A DNA stretch of 64,000 bases from Chelydra serpentina (lineage: Eukaryota; Chordata; Testudines; Chelydridae), in the NCBI GenBank assembly GCA_037349315.1, contig JBAIAC010000030.1, positions 14,467,501-14,531,500 on the forward strand, in the 5' to 3' direction. Every line of letters begins with the position of its first letter. Position 1 is the first letter of the stretch. A model generated the notes under the pieces. The model did not search any database. It saw nothing but the letters and a program-made list of their open reading frames with translations, and was not told where the DNA came from. Both the position numbers and the translations under genes were made by a program. Positions 1 to 11,677 of this stretch are shown here, one piece after another.

Positions 1-616
1 TGTCCATTATTATTGCACTACATGTCAAAATAATTTAAATATACTGTGATCAATCTTCTATTTCTTTTGGGCCTCCTTTATCTACAAAAACACTTCCTGA
101 TAATACACAAATATTCAGCTTTCCAGGGATGATATTTTTGTTTACTTATCCATTATCAGTGACCTGCACGCCATTTCTCTGCTGTTACAAACAGCATATG
201 GTGGATTTCTTCAATCGTAGTACTTTCCCTCCTATCACCTGACCCTTTTTTGAGTCGTTTTTTATATAAATGCCAGTCTAATGGATGAAACATGCCAGTC
301 TGTATAGCCATAGGTTCTAAATCACAGGGGGTTTACAGGGCTAAAATCTTGGCCAGAACACTACAGCAGGTGCCTTGCTATGCTAAACTTTGTTAGAATT
401 CTTAGTCCGGATTTTCCAACAAGTCAGGCACTTAATTTTGCATGCAAATCATGCGGTATTCACACTGGCACACTCAGTCATGACAACTTGTCCATCCAAA
501 TGTGACAAAATTGCATATCTAATTTATTTGAAAATCTGGCCCTTAAGTCCCTAGATTCTTTTATTTTAAATTTGTCCATTACCAACATCATGGATGAAAA
601 TACAAAACTTAATATC
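1..616. other. No recognised feature
   Basis: AT-rich sequence without a convincing open frame, SINE, LINE or terminal inverted repeat on either strand. Nothing here can be assigned. Confidence 0.6.
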
Positions 617-792
617 TAGCACTTATAATGTACTTTTCATCGGATAATTTCAAAATGCTGTAGAAAGGAGGTCAGTATCCCCGTTGTTATAGATGGGGAA
701 ACTGAGGCACAGTGCTGATGTGACTTTCCCAATGTCACCCATCAGGCCATTGCTGAGTCCCAGTCAGTGCTCTATCCACTAAGCAACACTCT
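617..792 (-). mobile_element. MIR/CORE-like SINE fragment
   Basis: Read on the minus strand this has the order of a MIR-type tRNA-derived SINE. A tRNA-like part (rc of GCTCTATCCACTAAGCAACA) is followed by a stretch containing GTGCCTCAGTTTCCCCAT. The match is diverged and boundaries are approximate. The same arrangement recurs at several other places in the window, which supports a dispersed repeat. Confidence 0.7.
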
Positions 793-2641
793 TCTGGCTT
801 TTATTTTTTTTAAAAATGCTGTCAAACTGCTGGAGGAATTGAATTCTAGATGCCAGGGTCCTCCACAATGAATGTATTGTCACCAACCCCTGGATTTTTT
901 TAAAAGGGAGGCAGGCTTGTTACCTTAAGCATTTCATCTACCCTCAATAATCCTGGCAGCACATAGAAGATAGTGGTCTACGTAGCCTTCCTGGCTACCT
1001 AAGAGACTACAAGTCAACACCTTCTATTGCACCTAGAAGTGAATAGGAAACCACTACGGTGATGAACTGGTGTAATATGCTTTCAGTGACTTATACTGTA
1101 CTACCATGCAGCCATGGAGAGGTAGCAACTTAATAGTAAAGGTTGCAAGAGCTTTCTTGTAAAAGCCTAAAGTGACACACACTCCTTAATGTCACATGTT
1201 CCTCATGTGCTTTGCTGCCAAGTTAGAATTTTGGGTGTTGGGCTGGAATAATAGAATAAGGAAAATGTGAGATGAACTAGAGATATGACTTGTTGCAAAA
1301 GTTTCCTAAAATGCTGCGGGCATGTCCTGTATTTGTTCTGCACCAGCACATTCCTGCAGTATATACTTGTGTCTAAGCCTATTTATGAATTGGGGTTTTT
1401 TCTTTACCCAAATTGGGGTCATGCTGGCTTCTGGGTGAGTACTATTTTAAAAGGAACCAGATTTTTACTATTGTTAAAAAATAATGTTGGTTAAAAAATA
1501 GAAATAACTAATGTTATGGTACTTCCCAGACAATTTTAAGGCTTGTAAAATCTTATAAATTTAAGGAAGAAAGTAGACACTATTGTAGGGTTTTTTATTG
1601 CCACTGATTACCACAGTAACCAAATGTGTATCTCAAAATATTGTAGTTACTTTTAAAATAAACATTTGAATGCATAGGTAAGATTCCACAGACAACTTTA
1701 ACTTTGCAGCAACGGGTAGGCTATCTACCATCACTTTTATTAGGGCAAACCACATGTGACGTTTCCAGTACGAAATTGCAAACCGTAAGTCTCCTGAATC
1801 TACAAAACCCACCTAAACACACACTTCATGGGTTCAACCACCAGCATGTTGGTCTGTGCTTGATCAGAAAAACAGAATAGAAATCTGAAAAATTTGAAGC
1901 TATTTTAAAAAGGTCTTCTAAGAAAAAGGGCATATTGTTAAGGGTGTTGGCTAATGTATTGAACTGCTGACAGATATTCTTAGGGAAAGTCTTTGACAAC
2001 GGGAGAAGAAACCAGAAGACTGAGGGGAAACACATGCAATCCTGATTTTTCAAAAATGAAAAGAGTTGCCCTGTCAATAACTGAAAGCTGCATTGCCTTT
2101 TCTGATTGATTTGTAAAACTAGTGGTTGGGATGAATGCAGTGGATGTATTATATGCAGATTTAATTGTGTATCACAATCCTAGCTGGGGAAAATTAATTG
2201 AGATTTAGTTGAGTAGCAACAGTAGTCTGGACAGAAACCTAGTTTAAGCCTCTAATAAAGGGTAATGGTAAATACCAATGTGTGTGGTGGGTTTTGTTTC
2301 CCCCAAGAGGACTGATAGGAAGGATGCTTCAGGGAGTGGGATGAAGCCCAGATTTGTTAACCATCAAGCCTGCGTGTATTTTTATTCAGGCATTTGAGGA
2401 AGGAGGTGAGTTAAAGGTAAGTGGATATAAGAGATCTGGATTTTAGGATTAATACTATTATCAGAATTCAGGGCAGCTGCACCTGTTTTCTCTCTCTGTG
2501 GTCCAGCAAGGGCACCCACTCTCAGGCTTCCAGCTCCCCAGCTGTTGCCTTTCTTGGGTGGAGACCCATGTCTTGCTCCCTTCTGACTGAGATATTTCCA
2601 TACTGCACACCTACTTGCTTTCCCTTCAAAGACTAATAAAG
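793..2641. other. No recognised feature (AT-rich)
   Basis: Contains only short chance frames of up to about 89 codons on either strand. No splice-flanked exon, LINE motif or terminal repeat pair could be supported. Confidence 0.55.
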
Positions 2642-3236
2642 TGATTGTCAACAGTTATAAGTTAGCACACAGCTCTTTCTGTGCAAGCCTATTTTATTCT
2701 TAAGGTAAAAACACTACAGAGAAAACATTAAAAATAAAATAATCTACACACACGCTACTTAACCTTACCGGAGATCACCCCAAATCTAACATGTGCTCTG
2801 GCTGGAGCAGTCCTTGAAACCCAAAGGGTGGGGTGTTCCTTTGTGGTCACACGTTCATCACAACTTCAGCTCACAACAAGCATCCAGTCTTATGGGGCCT
2901 CAGCAGGTCCAGTTCCTCTGACCGTACCCTAAGGATTGGGGTCCTCTGTGGACCAGAGGTCCTGTCTGTTTGCTGGAACAGGAAAAAAACATTGAGCCAA
3001 TTTGAAAAACCAGGCTGTTTTATCCAAAAACCCTGTCTGTTGGTTTCCCAAGAATCCATTTTGAACTAGTACCTGTGTACCTCTCCAGGGGGATGGCTTC
3101 CAATGGCTGATAAGGGATGAAGTACATTAGCATCCCTCTCCTAGAGAAGATGCATGCAATGTCACAATAACACATACACAACTGCATCATTAATACAATG
3201 TAACCCAAAGGTATTAACCCTATTAACCCTAATTCA
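2642..3236 (-). mobile_element. LTR-like dispersed repeat, candidate
   Basis: On the minus strand the block ends in ...GTTGACAATCA. Upstream of that end lies an AATAAA signal (plus-strand TTTATT near 2690), as expected for the R/U5 part of an LTR. The text resembles a solo LTR I associate with turtle genomes, but that is memory and was not checked. No target duplication was found and the right edge is a guess. It could be another repeat type. Confidence 0.3.
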
Positions 3237-3908
3237 ATAAGATTTAACTTAAATCAGTAAAGTGGTTTTAATTCCATAAGGTTTGTTCAGGATACTAGAG
3301 GATCCAGTCAGTATGTCACAATTATTAAGTGTGGATGTTTCCTTACATTAACTTGTTTTTTTTAATAATCTGCATTTTTAATTATTGTGAAAGCACCCAG
3401 GGAAATGGATATGTACTTTAAAAATAGAGTGAGATCCATATGCTGTTACTTTTTATCAACAGTCTATGTAGTCTGAAACGCTCACTTTGAAATGCAGATC
3501 TTACTTCAGTAAACTGGGAGGTGGGAGAAGGGCTAGATCACTAATGAATCATCACTCACAAATATTCAGAAAGGGTTATGTCTTTAGAGAGAGGATTCCC
3601 CCAGACACGTAAGTCTCAAACATGCAAGGTGTGACTGACTAATTTGAAAGTGGCACTTATTTCCTTTGCAAGTGTTTTATAACATTCAAAGGAGGCTGTT
3701 TATGAAACCTCTGATGCTTTCTTTCAGCAGCTGAAAAATGCCTGTGGTTGCTCTTAGATAGTGAATCTCACTGTTTCAAATACAAATTATTACTTCTGAG
3801 CTCACGTGCTAAAAATAATAATCTCAGTGGACGTTAATGGCTGAGATAGGATAGATGCTAAATAAATGCAGGAAGTGTACAGCAAGCACGAATGCTAACT
3901 GCATTCAT
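3237..3908. other. No recognised feature
   Basis: AT-rich with several homopolymer runs. No open frame or repeat structure was recognised. Confidence 0.5.
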
Positions 3909-3990
3909 GGGCCAAATCCTCATGTGGTGTAAATCTGTATTAGCTCATTTGGAGTTAACAGAGCAAATTTACAGCAACTGAGGATCTGGC
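3909..3990. repeat. Short palindromic repeat (family P1)
   Basis: Begins GGGCCAAATCCTCA and ends TGAGGATCTGGC, and inner arms carry GGTGTAAAT and ATTTACA, so the unit can fold on itself with an imperfect stem. Other members with the same end and centre motifs lie across the window. It is non-coding. A very small, old MITE is the likeliest explanation. Confidence 0.55.
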
Positions 3991-6699
3991 GACTAGTTTT
4001 GAAAGGTGCTTCCCCAGATAGCAAGTAAAGTTGGGTGAAATGTTACTTTGAAATAGTCTTCCATCTATATGGACAGTCTAGGGTTAATCGAAAAGGGAAA
4101 AAAAGCTAATGAGAAAGGAATATATTAGGCAGAATAAATGGGAAAGAGGGAGAAAGTGAAGAAGATGGTTTAATGGAGCAAGATCTATCATGCAGAGTTG
4201 AAAGTCAGATGGTAAAAAGCCAATTAGTGCATTAAATGTAAGAAACCCAGTACTGAAATAAAGGGATGATCATCAGAGACAGTTGGCATATAGGTAGTAT
4301 TGGCATTCAGCAGTAAAAGAATTTAAGTGGCGAAGGTGAGAGAATATTTTTAAAAGGGAATGAAATGCAGAAGACTAACCAAAAAGAATTCAGTGAACTC
4401 AAGTCTAACTTGAACTGAAAGGAGAAATTGCTGAAAATGCTCACTGGAGGTATAACCAGCTTTATTTTCAGTTCCAGAAAAGAGACAACTGGAACAAATT
4501 AATTGGCAAATGACTATGTGAAATGACAATGGTGAGGGGAAAAAACCCAACAACAACCAGATGTGGAACAGTTGGTAGCCTATAGTGCTAAGCATGCGAA
4601 TGATGATTTAAAGAGAAGTTTGTAAAGAAGGTCCCCGAACCAAGAAGTTTACAAGCTAAACACTTTTAATGACCGTAAGATTCCACCATTTTTTCTCAGC
4701 ATGCATGGCTGGGAATTCTTCAAGGATTTTTAGTATTAAGAGAAACTATTAGAGCCAAGAACTCTCACTAAAAAAGCTGCTCTCTAATTTCATCTTTTCC
4801 AGTTCTTGAAAAATTTGTGAGCAGCCTGTGAAATTCTGGAATCTATTCATTAAAATAATTTTCTAACTTTTTGATGATGTCTTCCTCCCCTCTACCCCAT
4901 CCCCAATAAAAAATAGTTTGAAAATAGTTTGTTGTAGTCTGAAGATTTGGGCATTCCTGTAATGTAAGTATTTATTTACTTAAAATTAGATATTCAGGAT
5001 TTAGATTTTGAAATTTGCATTGTTGGCTAGTTACATACAGTAAATTATAGCAATGGTATTTGGTTTTGTTTCCAGATTGGATGAGGTACATAACTAATCA
5101 GCACAGCACACATTTCAAGTATCCCAACTGAATGCACAGATCAACATTTATTTGTATTGAATATTTGAGTCATCAGACTTAAATCTGCATTTCATGACAA
5201 TTCATGCTAGTAAAATTTGATTATTCACCCTAGGAAGCCACCAATAAGGGTTGTGCACACAGTCAAATTGAAATTCAATGAAAGTCTCAGAATAACTTTT
5301 TCCCTATGGGATGTGCTGCTGTTGTACTGCCTCAGCAATAACTGTTGATATTGTTTCACTTGAATTAGGAATATAGTTCTAATCCCCTCAATCAGTGCAA
5401 CATATTGTAAATGGCTGGAATCCTGTCTCTAATTTTATTGATGCAACAGCCTTTTGGAAAAGCATCATGAAAGATTCCATCTGAATTTACAGTAGATGCC
5501 AAAATACTAGGCATCAATTTATTATTTGACTGCTCTGATGAAATCTTGACCGTACAGTGGAATAATCAAAATATTCAGAATAAGGTGGTTGGTAGAAGTA
5601 ACACATAGCCACCCTTTCTTCAGTATCTATTTGTTTCATATTTCAGTGGTTTTCCAATGAGAAAACTATTTTAATCTTGTTAATTTTTTTGCCCAGCCTC
5701 GGGTACATTATTTTGGTATTCTACATAGTCTACACCAGCAGTTTGCAACTGGCATATTTAATATTGGGATGCATAAGTACCCAAAAAATGGAAAGTGTAT
5801 TGAGGATATACAATCCATTCTTATTCCAGATGACTTCAGCCCCACTCCATGGATGTCTGAGTAGGATACAAATTTTAGGATTATCTATGAGCTTTGCTAT
5901 TATGTCAAAAACATCTACAGTGCAAATGAGAAATGTATTTTTGTCTGTTCTTCAGATACCAACATTTCTGGAGTTGAAGGCCAGCTTTGGAAAGTTTATT
6001 CAGAACACCACAAAAATACCCACTAGTAGACTTAATCTACAGGACCCTGTCTGGCACACATACCACATAGGTTGTAATTGTGTGAACCTGTGGCATCACA
6101 TGTTCTGGTGAAACTCCAGTTTTGATGCCAGTTTTCTTTACCATTTAAAGCTAGTGAATGCTTGCATGAGTTCTTAAAATGAGATTAGGCTTTGGAGCTA
6201 AAACATGCTAATATACTTACTTGCTGCTACAGCGTTAAATTTCACAATGCTGCTTTAATTCACAATCCATTGGTGCTCCATATTTTGTGTACTAGAACGC
6301 TTTTTGGAAGAAAAGGCTGACCCCCATGCCAGGGTCAAAGCAAACACTATTAGATGAAACTCCATAAACCTACAATGCCATTTTAGTAGTGCTTCTAGAT
6401 TTATACAAATAATTAGAGAACCAACTGCAGAAATATTCTCTCAGCCATGTCCCTTCTCAAAGCCACTTAATCTTCAGCAACGCTAATAGCTTCCGTTACA
6501 GTGGAAGGTGGCAGGAATTTTCTACACTACTAGACAACATTTACAACTCTCACTGTAAGAACAAAGGAATCATTAAAATATTTCTTAATGGGGAGTTAAT
6601 GATTCAGTGACAGATCTAACACTACCGAGAGGAGGAAGGCTGTTACTTCATCCTGCACTGCAAACATTCCAGTATTGGGGAAAACAAAGTAGCATTTCA
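3991..6699. other. No recognised feature; one 144-codon frame
   Basis: AT-rich DNA. The longest plus-strand frame, 5677..6111 (144 codons), has hydrophobic stretches but no recognised domain. Its codon make-up resembles the surrounding AT-rich DNA and no splice context is convincing, so it is not called as a gene. No transposon ends were recognised. Confidence 0.5.
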
Positions 6700-6800
6700 C
6701 TGGCATTGGAATAGGGGAGGTTTTATAAAGCTGTGGGCAGGATCGAACCTGGGGCATCTGGAGCTTAGTACATGAGCTAAAATCCAATTGCTCTGGTTGT
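6700..6800 (-). mobile_element. tRNA-derived SINE fragment
   Basis: On the minus strand there is a good B box, AGGTTCGATCC (rc of 6740..6750). About 30 bases upstream a weaker A box, TTAGCTCATGTAC (rc of about 6770..6782), is present. Spacing suits an internal Pol III promoter of tRNA origin. The segment does not close into a full tRNA cloverleaf with matching acceptor arms, so a SINE head is preferred over a tRNA gene. Confidence 0.45.
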
Positions 6801-6844
6801 TAGCTAAGGCTGTAGAGTAAATCCAATCAATCAATCTCTCTCTC

Positions 6845-6875
6845 GTTTCCTTCCTTCCTTCCTCCCTCCCACCCC
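6845..6875 (+). repeat. (TTCC)n/(TCCC)n microsatellite
   Basis: Pyrimidine-rich tract of TTCC units passing into CCTCCC and a C run. Low-complexity DNA between two SINE fragments. Confidence 0.85.
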
Positions 6876-6878
6876 CCG

Positions 6879-7098
6879 GTGATGCTAAGCACTGTACAAA
6901 CCCAGAGTAAGAGAGTGCCCCTGCCCTAAAGAACTTGCAGTCTGAATAAAAAAGACAGAGAATAGGTGGGAGAAGAAATGGGCACAGAGAGGGACAGTGA
7001 GTTGCCCAAGGCTAGCCAAGAAGTCTGGTAGAACTGAGAGTGGAACCAGCGATCCTGGGTCCCAGTCCAGTACTCTATTTATTTGATCATGCTGCCTC
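6879..7098 (-). mobile_element. MIR/CORE-like SINE
   Basis: Minus-strand SINE. The plus strand shows its 3' part first (GCTAAGCACTGTACAAACCC), then GAGTTGCCCAAGG and the degraded tRNA-like part near TCCTGGGTCCCAGTCCAGTA, ending CATGCTGCCTCTT. The order matches the fragments at 16839 and 23575. Confidence 0.7.
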
Positions 7099-7694
7099 TT
7101 GAAGCTTTAATAATTGCACTGGGGTTGGGGTTGCAGTTCTGCCTACACCTTTGGTGCTATTAAAACTAATTGCTTCTTTCTTTTCTTTCCCCGCTTTGCT
7201 CATTATTGCTATGTCCAGATAGCATCTGTGACATTGTTCTCAACCGGCTCTGGCTTTTGTGGAGGATGGGTTCTCAGAATTAGCAACACTAACTGCTCTT
7301 GATTGGCAGGTAAATAGTAGAGGGGAAATGGGCTGCTTAGTGTGTGTCATTCCCAATTCTTCCTGTGGCTTCTGCACAGCCACTGTGTAATTGGTTTCTT
7401 TGGTCAGACAACAGGTGTGGCGCTCCTCACTGTACTCCTCTCTATTGATCAGGGAGCCAATTTTAAGCTCTCTAAGTTGCATGGCTTTTGAAGTTGAAGA
7501 GGCAGTTGAATGAGAAATTCTGTAGTTTTTTATAAATGGACATTTTTCTACTTTCTTATTTAATTCCAGTAGTGCTATGTGTCCCTGAACAGTTCAGTAG
7601 CCACAATAAAGCTATCAGCATTTTGTTTAGGTGAAGAGGGCAATACAGAGCCTGTTTAAATCTGTTTTACTTACATTCCGTGGTTCAGGAGCCT
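7099..7694. other. No recognised feature
   Basis: Two overlapping short frames of 62 and 80 codons on opposite strands, neither with a recognised domain. No repeat assigned. Confidence 0.5.
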
Positions 7695-8012
7695 AATTAA
7701 CGAACCACATTACCCCAAAGAGCCGCAGTAGTGTGAATTCATTGTTTCTACTATAGTACAATTAAACAATATGACAGGGGAAATATTTAGTGTGTGTGTA
7801 TATATATTGTTCTCACAGCAAAATGACTGCCCAAACATTATTATTTTATCAATTGCAATTGGTTAATAACATAGTAAAAGCATCCTCATTAATCACTTAG
7901 ATTGTTTAATAATTAAATCACACAGTGTTTTAATACCATGTGCTGCAAAGAGCCGCGAGAGACGCATCAAAGAGCCACTTCTGGCTCGCGAGCCTCAGTC
8001 TGAGTATCCCAG
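7695..8012. mobile_element. Degraded hAT-like fragment, candidate
   Basis: AAAGAGCCGC occurs near both edges (about 7719 and 7949), and the right edge carries CAAAGAGCCACTTCTGGCTCG followed by CGAGCCTCAG. That text resembles the end of a hAT-type turtle repeat known to me. AT-rich filler lies between. Ends and target duplication could not be fixed. Confidence 0.3.
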
Positions 8013-8363
8013 TTTTAGATGAATAAAAGGCTTGTGAAGGTTCTATAGCTAAATGCCTCAAAGATTTGTCATGTCTCTCTATTTTGCTCTCTTCAAATTG
8101 TGGAGTTCAGGTTAAGGGAACATTGTTCCTTTAAACTTGGTCTAAAACTTAAACAGGTTTTTACAAAACCATAAGCTCAACAGAAATGTGCTGAGGCATT
8201 TAAATTCTAAACAGGCGTCTCCTTGTCAAAATTATAATCTAAAGGTGGCAGGGCTGAAAACCTGAAAGTAAAACTGAATAATGTCAAAAGTGAAGTTGAC
8301 TTTGACTGACTATTATTGTTTTGTGATGAGAGAAATGAAAGCGGTAATGATGGCAGAAATAGT

Positions 8364-8455
8364 GCCAAGGGCCCAGATCCCCAGGAGCCTAAATACTTTT
8401 AACTTCCAGGGATTTTAGTGGAAGTTGGGAGCCTCCTAAATACTCTTTTTAAATA
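8364..8455. repeat. Short palindromic repeat (family P2)
   Basis: Left arm CCCAGATCCCC...GGAGCCTAAATACTTTTAACT, right arm GTTGGGAGCCTCCTAAATAC. The arms are imperfect inverted copies. Related copies lie at about 28562 and 36205. Non-coding, probably a tiny MITE. Confidence 0.45.
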
Positions 8456-8547
8456 CAAATTTCTAACCCTATCAGGTGGTGAGATCAGCACAATATAACA
8501 TCAGAAACAAATAAATACAAATACAGATATTATTTGTATTACATTAG

Positions 8548-8615
8548 TGTATGGGACCCCCAGTCATAGGCGAGGATCCCATTGGGCTACGCACTGTACA
8601 AAGACATAACAAATA
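8548..8615 (-). mobile_element. MIR/CORE-like SINE 3' fragment
   Basis: Carries GTGTATGGGACCCCCAGTC and GCACTGTACAAAGACATAAC, the antisense of the 3' end also seen at 16839. Only the tail portion is present. Confidence 0.55.
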
Positions 8616-8994
8616 GTGCTGTTTATCTGGAATTACTATTAAACTGACTGTGTTAATAAAGAGGATGAAGAAGACAAGCATTCTCACCGGGGACTCACCA
8701 GGAGTTGGCTATATTCTCTGCTCTGCAACAGACTAGGTCATCTTGTTTGGTTAAGTCACCCAAAGCTCCAGCCTCAATTTTTTCACCTGTAAGCTTTTGT
8801 GGCTAATACTTAACCACACTTGTGTGTTCTGAGACTTAATTTATTAATGTTAAGTTTTTTGAGACCCTCAAAATGGCCTATAAGAATTTATTATGTTGCT
8901 GGATGAGTGAGATTTATGCCTTCTCTTTAAAATAAAATACCAAGGGAATTTTATGTCTTGCCAGTAATTACAACCAATTTGTAAGACAGATGAT
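8616..8994. other. No recognised feature
   Basis: AT-rich sequence with no recognised repeat or frame. Confidence 0.5.
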
Positions 8995-9560
8995 AAGACT
9001 AGAGGGACTATGTTGATCATCTAGTCTGACCTCCTGCATAACACTGGCCATAGAATTTCCTGAAATAGTTCTAATGGTTAATTACCCTCACTGTTAAAAA
9101 TGTGTGCCTTATTGATAGTCTAATTTGTCTACTTTCAACTTTCAGCGATTGGATCTTGCTGTACCTTTTGTCTGCTAGTTGAAGGGCCCTCTGTCATCAA
9201 ATTTCTGCTCCCCGTGAAAGGTACTTATGGACTGTGATCAAGTCCCCTCAATGTTCTCTTTATTAAGCTAGATAGACTCAAGGAGCTGAAGCTATGAGTA
9301 TGAGGCATATTTTCTAATCCTTTAATCATTCTTGTGGTTCTTCTCTGAACCCTCTTCCATTTTTAAATGTCCTTGTTGGGACACCAGAACTGGAAATGGC
9401 ATTCCAGCAGAGGTCTAACCAGTGCAAATAGAGAGGTAAAATAACCTCTCTACTCCTACTCAAAGCTTTCCCTATTTATTCACCCAAGGATTGCATTAGC
9501 TCTGTTGGCCACAGTGTCACAATGGGAACACAGCTAATATTCACCATGAGATCCACTTTT

Positions 9561-9941
9561 TCAGTCACTGCTTCCCAGGATAGAGTCCCCCATGCTGTAA
9601 TTACGCTTTGTTCCTAGATGTCTGATTTTACAGTTGGCCATATTAAAACACATTTTATCTGTTTGCACTAAGCTCACCAAACAATCCAGATCGCTCTGTA
9701 TTAATGACCTGTCCTCTTCACTATTTATCACTCCCCCAATCTTTGTACGACCTGCAAACTTTATCAATGATGGTTTTATATTTTCTTCCTGGTCATTTGT
9801 AAAAATGTTAACCAACATAGGGCCAAGAACCAATCCCTGTGGGACCCCACTAGAAATGCATCTGTTTGATGATTCTTTGTTTACAGTTGCCTTTAGAGAT
9901 CTATCATTTAGCCAGTTTTTAATCTGTTTAGTGTGTGCCAT
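9561..9941 (-). pseudogene. CR1 reverse transcriptase fragment
   Basis: A 126-codon open stretch of the CR1 ORF2 reverse transcriptase, which copies the LINE RNA at the target site. Residues 31-36 are SGVPQG, followed by a ..LGPMLVNIFTND stretch, both diagnostic of the non-LTR RT palm. The catalytic FADD box appears as FAGR at residues 62-65, so both metal-binding aspartates of that motif are gone and the fragment cannot be active. There is no start context and the ORF is a chance open remainder of a decayed gene. A shadow frame on the other strand (9634..9963) has no meaning. Confidence 0.85.
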
Positions 9942-9985
9942 GTTAATTTTTGTCTCATTTTAGTTTTTAAATCAAAATGTGGTTA

Positions 9986-10083
9986 GGGTGACCAGACAGT
10001 AAATGTGAAAAATTGGGACGGGGTGGGGGATAATAGGAGCCTATATAAGAAAAAGACCCTAAAATCGGGACATCTGGTCACCC
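9986..10083 (-). mobile_element. GGTGACCAG-type MITE, TA target duplication
   Basis: Starts GGGTGACCAGAC and ends CTGGTCACCC, with TA on both sides (9984..9985 and 10084..10085). A second copy in the other orientation is at 13073..13199. Interior is GGGACGGGGTGGGGGATAAT and TATATAAGAAAAAGACCCT. Short terminal inverted repeats and a TA duplication point to a non-autonomous Tc1/mariner-type element. It interrupts the CR1. Confidence 0.75.
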
Positions 10084-10294
10084 TAAATGTGATGGGGTAC
10101 CAAGTCAAATGGCTTACAGAAATTAATAGTAAGAGAACAATAACTGTTGCAGTGCTCCAACCATAGAGGGCAGCTGCAGTTTGCCTTTCTCTAAATTTTA
10201 TTGCAGTTCAGTAGCTGACTGTTTTTCACCATTCCATGGCTATGCCCTGCTGGGATTATGATAAAGTATTTCCATGCCCCATACAAAACTTGTA

Positions 10295-10974
10295 GTTGCC
10301 TGGCCTTGCCTTCTTGGGGTCCTAAAAAGATTTCTAGGTATGTGATGTTTGGCTTTCAGCTGGCTGTGATTGAACATACAAAATGGCTGACTGCCGCACT
10401 GTCAAATTCAGGGGCTACAATGTCCCACTGATCCTCATAATCACTGTGAGATGTATGGATGGGTGATATTTAAAGAGCTTTGTAAATACTTTGGAAAATA
10501 TGTTTTAAAGTCTGAATCAAAGCAGGATTGTCAAGCAGGTTTTGACCAGGCAGAGGAAGTAATCACATGTCTGCCTCAGTTCACATGTAAAATAGGCACT
10601 GTAAACCAACACAGTGGAAGGCTAATTGCATATGATGTCAACATGAGAACATGAAGGCAACATGGAGCCAGCACACCAGGGAATAAAGCACAGGGTCTTC
10701 CTGACTCTGGGGACACAACAACAACAACAACAACAAAAATAAAAATTCAGGGACATAAGGAGAAGGCAAAAGGACACATCTTTGTCCTTCACCGAGGAAG
10801 GAAAAAGAACAGCACTTTTGCATTCAGGAAAGAGGGATCCCAGCCATGTTGGTTGGAGATGCTGGCAGATTGCTTTAGTCAGCCATTTTGTATGTTCAAT
10901 CACAGCCAGCTGAGAGCCAAACATCACATACCTAGAAATCTTTTTAGGACCCCAAGAAGGCAAGGCCGGGCAAC
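10295..10974. repeat. 98-bp near-perfect inverted repeat with 484-bp spacer
   Basis: Arm 10295..10392 is the reverse complement of 10877..10974 with only two mismatches by eye. The arms include CTAAAAAGATTTCTAGGTAT and CAGCTGGCTGTGATTGAACA. The spacer holds an (ACA)n microsatellite and no recognised protein. It could be a foldback transposon or two head-to-head copies of one unit. No target duplication was found. Confidence 0.8.
10714..10736 (+). repeat. (ACA)n microsatellite
   Basis: About seven ACA units followed by an A-rich run, inside the loop of the inverted repeat. Confidence 0.85.
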
Positions 10975-11599
10975 TGCATGTTTGCAGTTTTGCTATCAGG
11001 ATGGGAGGTTAGGACAGGGAGTTAATGTTTCATGAAAATAGAAGGAGTGTTTTCACAGCCTTGGTTTTAGGTTCCTTTGACATGTAAGTTTTACTATTGT
11101 TATGATTAGAAATGCTTTGCTGATAAGTAGCATAATGAATTGTTATTGGATGTTGCTAGGGAAAGTATTAGCCTATTAGGGGCTTTTATGAGTTATGTGC
11201 TTTGTTTGGAGAAAATTTATAAAAAGTTTAGTTAGAACATGTGTTTTGGAGCAGTCAGAGAAAGCTTTCTTTGGGGAAGGATTTGACACCTGACCTGGAG
11301 AAACATGACCTGGAGAAACATGAAACATGACCTGGAGAAAAACAGTGACGTTACCACTGCTTTGGGTTCTGAAAACCCTGGGTAAAAACATAAGCTTTCA
11401 TTTGGGACACCACCTGACCCTCTTTAGATAAATACTATGAAAGCAATGTATTGGGAGTACTGAGTTAGTCAGGACTGTCAGGAGTTACTGTTACAAAAGA
11501 GTGAACCTAATGCCAGTTGGCATTGAGGGATTCTTAGGGTCACACTCATTTATTTTTTAAACTATGCAGAGCTAGTTGAGTGTATAGTAAGAAACCAAT
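10975..11599. other. Mostly unrecognised; short tandem repeat at 11294..11340
   Basis: A 15-base unit CCTGGAGAAACATGA occurs twice in tandem (11294..11308, 11309..11323). After a 7-base partial unit, the first 10 bases recur at 11331..11340. The remainder shows no repeat family or frame. Confidence 0.7.
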
Positions 11600-11670
11600 G
11601 ACCTGATCCAACACCCATCAAAGTCAATGGAAGGACGCCCATTGATTTCAACATGCTAAAAAATCAGGCC
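11600..11670. repeat. Short palindromic repeat (family P1), interrupted on the right
   Basis: Left end GACCTGATCCAACACC, centre with AAAGTCAATGG and CCCATTGATTTCAA, right end AAATCAGGCC. The end coincides with the target site of the adjacent hAT element. Confidence 0.5.
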
Positions 11671-11677
11671 CTCAGAA

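Larger units (their letters stand above)
8995..10130 (-). mobile_element. CR1 LINE fragment, antisense, split by a MITE
   Basis: Continuous antisense CR1 ORF2 sequence. Reading the minus strand from the right: reverse transcriptase palm motifs, then sequence downstream of the RT, ending near 8995. The plus-strand text GGGACCCCACTAG and GGTTCTTCTCTGAACCCTCT are CR1 hallmarks known to me. CR1 homology resumes right of the MITE at 9986..10083 with GGTACCAAGTCAAATGGCTT, so the MITE landed inside an existing CR1. It lacks the 3' tail and is inactive. Confidence 0.88.

Noticed and set aside
3211..3231. Telomere-like TAACCC units
   Set aside because: Only isolated ATTAACCCT units, not a tandem TTAGGG array.
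5677..6111. 144-codon frame with hydrophobic stretches
   Set aside because: No recognised domain, AT-rich codons as in flanking DNA, no exon signals.
6700..6800. tRNA gene on the minus strand
   Set aside because: B box good but acceptor arms do not pair.
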